Of a DNA stretch of 64,000 nucleotides, positions 56,770 to 64,000 are shown piece by piece. The notes under the pieces were generated by a model. That model worked only from the letters and a program-made list of their open reading frames with translations, searched no databases and was not told the origin of the DNA. The position numbers were made by a program, and so were the translations under genes. Where the stretch lies: NCBI GenBank assembly GCA_028583605.1, contig CM053328.1, positions 9,316,782 through 9,380,781 of the forward strand. Reading direction: 5' to 3'. Position 1 is the stretch's first letter. Each line of letters begins with the position of its first letter. This stretch comes from Dastarcus helophoroides. Lineage: Eukaryota; Arthropoda; Insecta; Coleoptera; Bothrideridae.

Positions 56770-58290
56770 TTTCAGGAAAAAAATACAATATTATATTCCA
56801 TTTTAAAGGTGCGCTCTTGCAATTGGTAAAATTGGATCTTTAAATGGTGACATTGGATCCTTAAATGGTGATTCTCATTTTAATTTAAACTTCCAACGAT
56901 TTTGTTTACGCTAAAATAGTACATTTTATTCTGAAAACTTTGATTTTTGTTCTCAAGATTTCGACTTTAGCCTCGAAATTGCGATATTTTTTCAGATTGT
57001 TTAGAATTTATGCGTCAAAATTGTGTGTTTTTTAAAATATTAATTGTTTTCAGGGAACTTCTGGTATAAACTCAAAAGTTCGGCCCTTTGCTCCTTGAAA
57101 TTTTGTGTCAACAATCGATTCTCAAAATGTTAAATCCTTTCACAAAAATTTTAGCTAAAGCTAATTTTTCCTATAATTTCTTCCTTAAAATTGAAATTCG
57201 CGTTTTTTTTTCCAGAAAATTTCTCGTCGATCTTGAAATTTCAATTTTTCTGTAGAAAATTGAAGTTTAGGAATAATTGAAATTGAATTGTTTGTGGATT
57301 CTTTATTTTTACGCTTAAAATACACATTTAAAATGAAAATTTCGAAATTTCGAAAATATTTGCAGACATTAGATTTCAAATGCGAAAATGCTAATTTCAG
57401 TTTGAATATTTTGTTATTTTTTATTTTGAATCTTAATTCAAAATCTCGAAAGAATATCCAAATTTCAAGAAAAAATTAATATTATTGAAAAAAGTTTAAA
57501 TTTGGAGGAAAAACTAACTAAATTTATGATTAACAATTTTTCATAATTAACCTCAAAGTTTTAAGTCCTGGAAATTTTCGAGTTTTCGGGCTAAAACTCG
57601 AAACTTATAGTCCTAGTCTAAATTCAAAATTTAGAAAAAATGTCTAAAATTAAAGCATAAAAGTCAACATGTCGATAAAAAGGGTTATACTTGTTAGAGA
57701 AAGACAATATTTTATTTAAAGTCGAAATTTTAGAGAAAAAAAATAATAAGAAAAAGTACATACAAATTTAAATTTAAAACATCAAAAGAAAAAAGTTAAA
57801 ATATCGAAAGAAGGTAAATACACTAACCAAAACTTTCTGAAAAATTTTACTTTTTAGAAAATTTTAAGTTTTCAGCAACATTTCCAGGAAAAAAAAATCG
57901 AATATTTGGGTTTAAGGTCAATATTTCTAAATTAAGGTATAAATTTTGAAAATTCTTCTGTTAAATTTTGAAGTTCTTTTTTTGAAATTTTGACTATTTT
58001 ATCCAAATCTCAATTTAAAACGTTTCATTTTATATTTTTTGATCTTTTTCATTTTCATTTATTTTTTTTTTTTTTTCATTTGATCTTTTTAATCCAAAGT
58101 ACAAGAAAACAAAAAAAACATCAAAAATCAATTTCGTTAGAAAAAAACGAATCAAAGTGAAACTTTGCTAGAAAACCAAAATTATAAAAGAAAAGTCTCT
58201 CAAATTTTCGATTTTAATCGCCAAATTTTGTATATTCTAGAACTTGTTTACTCTTGGATATGTCATTTAAGATTTTTGTGACAACTCCGA
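56770..58290. repeat. T-rich then A-rich theme inside hAT-C
   Basis: T-rich theme to about 57280, A-rich from about 57430 to 57960, then T-rich. The small frames at 57185-57479 overlap on opposite strands and are not genes. Confidence 0.4.
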
Positions 58291-58294
58291 TTTA

Positions 58295-58385
58295 ACAATT
58301 CGGCGGCCCAGTTTGAAAATATTTAACGGAGAAATGTTAAATAAAATCAATAATGGTAAAGTTTCCAATCAATAAGAGTCTACAA
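58295..58385. mobile_element. Family B remnant
   Basis: CGGCGGCCCAGTTTGAAAAT directly joined to GAGAAATGTTAAATAAAATC and CCAATCAATAAGAGT: the two arms without the centre. Confidence 0.6.
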
Positions 58386-58800
58386 TTTAAATTTAAAATT
58401 TCTAAACCCGATATTCCGATTTAGTTTTTTATAAAGTTTAGGTTTTTCTTGAAATTTGAACATAAATTTAACTCAAAATTCAGGGTTACAGCTTGAAATT
58501 TTTTAATTCGAAAAATAAAAAATATTTTCCTTAAATTTTAGGCAGAGAGTCAGAGTAGTTACATGTAATATTAAAGAAAAAAAAGACAACATTTTCCAAA
58601 TTATGTTCGAATATCAATTTTTAATTCGAAAAACTTTTAAAGAATCAAAAAAATGAGTCGTCTGGAACTGAACCGAAAACCGGAAAAACTGTTATTTTTG
58701 TCAGAACAAAAACCGGAACTGAATCGATATAAATTTTTTGCTGGAACGAAAACGGAAAACCGGAACGAAAAAAATAACGGTTCGAAGTCCTGGTTGAAAC

Positions 58801-59204
58801 TCAACTAGTCTCTGGTTGAAACACAAAATATGCGTTGTTTTCGTTTTAGAAATCGCGCATTTTCCATTTTTAGTGGTCGCGAAATAAGGAAAAGCCATTA
58901 GGTTTCAGTTGGGAAAGCTGACGTTTTCTACTTTTACCGCATTTGACGAAACGGTGTTTTAAAATGTACCATATGTCGCGCAACGCTATTAAGTTGTGAG
59001 AAAAAGCAGGACTTTAACTGTTTATAACAACTTTGAAGAGATTCCTAGAACAGTAACTCGACGTAAATGTTGTAGATTTAGTGTATCATCATGCTCTAGT
59101 GAACAGTTTCTTATTTTAAACTAGACATCGGTTTATTAAACCAGTACAATGTCGTCCTCTCATCTTGGAATATTTTTGTCAGTTGATTATATTCTTTATC
59201 TATT
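58801..59204. other. Unique interval
   Basis: Moderate-AT sequence without the theme, between the hAT-C duplication and a family A copy. No coding region recognised; the - strand frame at 58701-58898 spans the hAT-C end. Confidence 0.35.
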
Positions 59205-59213
59205 GACTGTATA

Positions 59214-59431
59214 AAAATTGAAATACAAATCTTGTCCCCTGAAACCAATAAAGATTAAAAAACACAACAGAGGTTGCTCACTATCTCTCTGAAGATGATA
59301 GCTTGGCTATCGAAACGCGTTAGAGCAACCTCTGTTGGGTTTTTAATCTTTCTTGGTTTCAGGAGACAAGATTTGTATGTCAATTTTTTAAGATAACCAA
59401 GGCCAGTCCGTTCCACCAAAAAAAAAATATC
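59214..59431. mobile_element. Family A copy with target duplication
   Basis: Flanked by GACTGTATA on both sides (59205-59213 and 59432-59440). The left side starts inside the arm (AAAATTGAAATAC), lacking the outer 35 bases, while the right end is complete (CAGTCCGTTCCACC). It carries CTCT, CTGAAGA, T, the hairpin GATAGC-TTG-GCTATC, GAAACGCGTT and AGAG in order (59285-59325). One-sided truncation together with a 9-bp duplication is a retrotransposon-like signature. Confidence 0.75.
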
Positions 59432-59440
59432 GACTGTATA

Positions 59441-59600
59441 ATAGGAACGCACACGATACATCGATGTATTAAAAACGTCGATGTTTTCGTTTCGATTGTC
59501 GATATTTTTGTATCGATACTTTCGTTCCGATGTATCGACGGTATCGATACATTTTTTCGATGTATCGATTGGTGAAATAAGTTAAAACATCATACTATTT
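59441..59600. repeat. Cluster of ATCGAT palindromes
   Basis: Begins TAGGAACGCACACGATAC and holds many CATCGATG, TATCGATA and CGATGTATCGA words, like 19560-19670 and 19854-19960. Probably an end of the same element family as 18830-19686. Confidence 0.5.
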
Positions 59601-61039
59601 CGACGGTTAAGATTTATCTAACGAACAGCTAATAAGTCACTCAATCCCATTCACTATTTCACAGCCTCTTCTTTAATTTGTTTAAATAAATCGATTTTTT
59701 AAATATCACTTTTTTTGGAAATTTCTGCCTCTAAATTTATTCTTTTTCTGGTATTTTGACTTTTTCCAAAGTTTCGACTTTTAACATTGCGACTTTTATA
59801 ATTTTGACTTTTAATTCTCGACTTTTAAAATTTCGCCTCTTTTCAAACTTTCGACTTTTTCAAAAATGTCAACTCTTTTCAAAATTTTGCCCACTTCACT
59901 TTAATGAAAATTACAATTTTTTTTAATGTTATTCTACCTATCGAACAGTTAATTTTTTTTGAAAAATTTGATTTTAAACATTTCAATTTTTTTTTTATTT
60001 AAAATTCCTGAAATTTCAACTTCTCTGGAAACTCAGAATGTCGACTTTTTTTAATGAATTTTTCTATGATTCCGACTTCATTTCCAGATTTCGAATTTTT
60101 TATCAAAATTTCAACTTTTTCAAAACGTTGGCTTTAACATTTTTTTTCAAACAATTTTTAACTATCCAAAATTTCTACTTTTAAAATTTTACTTTTTTGG
60201 AACTTTCGGCTTTTCTGATAATTTCGACTCTTTTTTAAATCTTTCTCTTTCGCAAATTTTAGATTTTTTGGAAAGCTTGACACCAAAATGTCCAATTGTT
60301 TGAAAAATTGTATTTTTTTCAAAATTACGATTATATTTCAAAATTGAAACCTTTTTCCGAACATTACAACTTCTCAAAATTTGAATCTTTTAGGAATTTT
60401 GACTTCCGAAATTTCGACTTTTTTAAATCTCTGTCTTTAAAAAAAATGTTTTCATTTAATTTTGGCTTTTAAAAATGTAGATTTTATTTTCCGAAATTTT
60501 GACACTTTTGAAAAGCTTGACTTTTTGAAAACTTCGACGTATTTTCCAAATTTTCATTCATAAAATTCTTCCTTCTTAAAATTTAATCTCTTTTTAAATT
60601 TCGACTTTTCCAAAAATTTTTATCTTTTTAAAAACTTTGGATTTTTCTGTAAATTTCGACTTTATTCCATTGGACCATTTTTAATCTTTCTCTTTCGAAA
60701 ATTCTAGATTTTTTGGAAAGCTTGACACCGAAGATTTTTTTAAATCTCCAATTTTTTGAAAAGTGGTATTTCTTTTAAAAGTACGATTATATCTCAAACT
60801 TTAAACTTTTTTCCGGAAATTTCAACTTCTCAAAATTTGCATCTTTTAGAACTTTCGACTTTCGAAATTTCGACTTTTTTAAATCTCTGTCTTTTAAGAA
60901 CATGTTTTATTATAATTTTGGGTTTTAAAAATGTAGATTTTATTTTCCGACATTTTGACACTTTTGAAAACCTTGACTTTTTGAAAACTTCGACGTTTTT
61001 TTTTAAATTTCGACTTTTCCAAAAATTTCTATTTTTTTA

Positions 61040-61170
61040 TTAGTGGAATGGAAGTACCTTTCTGAAGATGACAACTTGGCTATCGAAACGCGTTAGAGCA
61101 ACCTCTGTTGTGTTTTTTAATCTTTCTTGGTTTTAGGGGACAAGGTTTTTATTTCAATTTTTTAAAATTT
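61040..61170 (+). mobile_element. Family A, right arm, inside satellite
   Basis: GTGGAATGGAAGTACCTTTC leads into CTGAAGATGAC, GGCTATCGAAACGCG and TTTCTTGGTTTTAGGGGAC. Outer end fused to the distal arm. Confidence 0.7.
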
Positions 61171-61449
61171 CTATCTTTTTCCCGGAAATTTCAACTTCTC
61201 AAAATTTGCATCTTTTAGGACTTTCAACATTTCGACTTTTTTAAATCTGCCCTTTAAAAAAATGTTTTATTTTAATTTTGGCTTTTAAAAATTTAGATTT
61301 TATTTTCCGAAATTTTGGCACTTTTGAAAACCTTGACTTTTTGAAAACTTCGACATTTTTTTCCCAATTTTCACTCCTAAAATTCTTACTTTCTTAAAAT
61401 TTGACCTCTTTTTAAATTTTGACTTTTCCAAAAATTTCTATTTTTTTAT

Positions 61450-61590
61450 TGGTGGAATGGAAGTACCTTTCTGAAGATGACAACTTAGCTATCGAAACGC
61501 GTTAGAGCAACCTCTGTTGTGTTTTTTAATCTTTCTTGGTTGCAGGGGACAAGATTTGTATTTCAATTTTTAAACATTTCTAGCTTTTTT
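61450..61590 (+). mobile_element. Family A, right arm, second copy
   Basis: Same structure as 61040-61170; ends CTTGGTTGCAGGGGACAAG. It is nearly identical to 63577-63705. Confidence 0.7.
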
Positions 61591-63576
61591 GAAAACTTTG
61601 GATTTTTTTTTTAAATTTCGACTTTATTCGATTGGAGTTGTTTTGACATTTTGAGCTATTTTGCAAAATTTCTAATTTTATTTTCATTTCTAATTTGTTT
61701 TATAGATATCAACTTAATCAAAGTGTCCACTTTTTACAGCTTTTAAAAAAAATGACTCTTTGGAAAACTTCGATATTTGAAGAAAATCCCAATCTTTCTG
61801 AAAATATTCAAACATTTGGACTCTTGAAAAAACCGACATTTATCTTTTTTTTTTATTTTAACTTACCAGAACTTTTCTGTTTCTCAATATTTCTACTCTT
61901 CATTTCTAGTTTTTTGGAAGTTTAAAATTTTTTAATAATTTTCTCTATTCTTCAATATTTGGTCTCTACAAAAATTTCGGCTCTTTTTTTGAAAATTTGA
62001 CGGAAAATATTTCACTTTTTTAAATCTCCACATTTGTTCAAAATTTTGATTACCTGTTTTTTTTAAATTCGGATTATGTTTAAAAATTTCAACTTTTCTA
62101 AAAGTTGTTTTGGAAATGTCTGTATTTTATCAAAATTTTTGAATTTTTTGAAAATTTCGACTTTTTTGATAATTTCGATTTTTTTGATAATATTGACTAT
62201 TTTTGTAAATCTTTCTCTTTCGAAAATTCTAGTTTTTTTGGAAAGTTGACATCGAAGGTTTTTTAAAATGTCCAATTTTTCGAAAAATGGTATTTTTTCA
62301 AAATTACGATTAAATTTCAAAATTTAAACTTTTTACCGAAAATTTTGACTTCTCAAAATTTACGTCTCTTAGGACTTTCGACTTTTGAAATTTCGACCTT
62401 TTTAAATCTGTCTTTTAAAAAAAAGTTTTATTTTAATTTTGGCTTTTAAAAATGTAGATTTTATTTTCCAAAATTTGTACACTTTTAAAAACTTTGACTT
62501 TTTTGAAAACTTCGACGTTTTTTCCAAATTTTCGCTCCTAAAATTCTTACTTTCTTAAAATTTAATATATGTGTTTTTAAATTGGGATTATTTTTCAAAA
62601 TTTCAACTTTTCTAAAAGTTTTTTGAAAATTTCTGTATTTTATCAAAATCTTTGAATTTTTTGAAAATTTTGACTTTTTTGATAATTTCGATTTTTTTGA
62701 TAATTTTGACTTTTTTTTTAATCTTTCTCTTTCGAAAATTCTAGGTTTTTTTTGGAAAGCTTGACAACGAAGATTTTTTAAAATCTCCAATTTTTTGAAA
62801 AATTATATTTTTTTCAAAATTACGATTATATTTCAAAGTTTAAACTTTTTTCCGAAAATTTCGACTTCTCAAAATTTGCGTCTCTTAAGACTTTCGACTT
62901 TCGAAATTTCGATTTTTTTAAATCTCTCTCCTTAAAAAAATGTTTTATTTTAATGTTGGCTTTTAAAAATGTAAATTTTATTTTCAAAAATGTTGACACT
63001 TTTGAAAGCCTTGATTGACTTTTTGAAAACTTCGACGTTTTATCCAAATTTTCATTAATAAAATTCTTTCTTCTCAAAATTTAATCTCTTTTTAAAATTC
63101 GATTTTTCCAAAAATTTCTAGCTTTTTGAAAACTTTGGATTTTTCTGAAAATTTCGACTTTATTCCATTGGACCATTTTTAATCTTTCTCTGTGGAAAAT
63201 TCTAAATTTTTTGGAAAACTTGACATCGAAGAATTTTTGAAATGTCCAATTTTTTGAAAAATTATATTTTTTTCAAAATTACGATTATATCTCAAACTTT
63301 GAACTTTTTCCCGGAAATTTCAACTTCTCAAAATTTGCATCTTTTAGGACTTTCAACATTTCGACTTTTTTAAATCTGCCCTTTAAAAAAATGTTTTATT
63401 TTAATTTTGGCTTTTAAAAATTTAGATTTTATTTTCCGAAATTTTGGCACTTTTGAAAACCTTGACTTTTTGAAAACTTCGACGTTTTTTTCCCAATTTT
63501 CACTCCTAAAATTCTTACTTTCTTAAAATTTGACCTCTTTTTAAATTTAGACTTTTCCAAAAATTTCTATTTTTTA

Positions 63577-63705
63577 ATGGTGGAATGGAAGTACCTTTCT
63601 GAAGATGACAACTTAGCTATCGAAACGCGTTAGAGCAACCTCTGTTGTGTTTTTTAATCTTTCTTGGTTGCAGGGGACAAGATTTGTATTTTAATTTTTA
63701 AACAT
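63577..63705 (+). mobile_element. Family A, right arm, third copy
   Basis: Duplicate of 61450-61590 including flanking satellite, so it arose by tandem duplication and not by a new insertion. Confidence 0.75.
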
Positions 63706-64000
63706 TTCTAGCTTTTTTGAAAACTTTTAATTTTTTTGAGAAGTTCTACTTTATTCGATTGGAGTTGTTTTGACATTTTGAGATATTTTGCAAAATTTCT
63801 AATTTTATTTTCATACTTTCGCTGGTTTTAAAATTTCTAATTTGTTTTATAGATATCAACTTAATCAAAGTGTCCACTTTTTACAGCTTTTAAAAAAAAT
63901 GACTCTTTGGAAAACTTCGATATTTGATCAAAATCCCAATCTTTCCGAAAATATTCAATCAAACATTTGGACTCTAATAAACCGACATTTATCTTTTTTT

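Larger units (their letters stand above)
53172..58792. mobile_element. hAT-like element (hAT-C) with nested insertions, 5.6 kb
   Basis: The left end CAGTTCTTCGAACCGGAAC matches the right end in reverse complement (CAGGACTTCGAACCGTTAT) at 13 of the first 15 bases. Both are flanked by a perfect 8-bp duplication. Both ends carry degenerate AACCGGAA-type words. Inside are T-rich and A-rich theme blocks, a LINE-like tail (53545-53880), the intact mariner (54456-56537) and a family B copy (58295-58385). No hAT transposase is present. The nesting order implies hAT-C arrived before the mariner. Confidence 0.8.
59690..64000. repeat. T-rich complex satellite with amplified family A copies
   Basis: The markers AATTACGATTATATTTCAAA (about 60320, 60780, 62300, 62818, 63278) and TTTTAATTTTGGCTTTTAAA (six copies) indicate units near 460-515 bp. 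A larger direct repeat pairs 61170-61950 with 63300-64000, offset by about 2.13 kb, and carries a family A copy in each. The array runs off the window end. Confidence 0.7.

Overview
The window looks like animal nuclear DNA, most likely from an insect. It is extremely AT-rich, has spliced exons with GT-AG introns, and carries mariner/Tc1 and hAT type DNA transposons, foldback elements, a hammerhead ribozyme and long satellite arrays. The insect call rests mainly on the transposase family and repeat types; nothing fixes the order. Nearly all open frames in the window are by-products of low-complexity repeats. The real coding content is small.

Host genes. One gene is reasonably clear on the + strand at about 26.5-37.6 kb: a non-coding first exon, a coding exon at 26773-26977, an 8.3 kb repeat-filled intron, three short coding exons at 35274-35806 and a probable 3' UTR to about 37.6 kb. 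It encodes a protein of about 204 residues with two membrane segments that I do not recognise. The frame across the long intron is off by one base. Weaker host signals are a possible last coding exon on the - strand at 8474-8564, a CpG-rich first-exon candidate ending at 44810, and a coiled-coil exon remnant with an internal stop at about 42.83-43.02 kb.

Mobile elements. There are two related mariner-superfamily elements with very long terminal inverted repeats (about 423 and 390 bp). The copy at 2343-4575 has two in-frame stops. The copy at 54456-56537 has an intact 356-residue DD41D transposase. Three large elements without transposase have hAT-like CAG ends and 8-bp target duplications: 14644-18024, 22064-25818 and 53172-58792. 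The last one carries the intact mariner nested inside it. A small MITE at 18857-19178 has a perfect 8-bp duplication and sits inside another element. A dispersed foldback family (family A, at least 14 copies) has a hammerhead-like fold in its arms. A second foldback family (family B) has four copies.

Satellite background. Roughly two thirds of the window consists of degenerate repeats of one short theme (runs of T, then TTTCGAAATTTCGAC, or its complement). The theme is arranged in kilobase blocks that are either T-rich or A-rich on the + strand. In several places it has grown into complex satellites with units of about 450-1600 bp. Pure arrays also occur: a 7-bp repeat at 13.2-13.4 kb, a 138-bp repeat at 6.9-7.3 kb and a 0.93 kb polypyrimidine tract at 46.5-47.5 kb.

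The most unusual items are a complete type I hammerhead ribozyme motif at 21844-21890 (- strand) with two decayed relatives, the hammerhead-like fold in family A, and the pattern of transposase-less hAT elements whose interior is satellite-like DNA. No computation was run. Coordinates were read by eye and repeat boundaries are approximate unless a target duplication fixes them.
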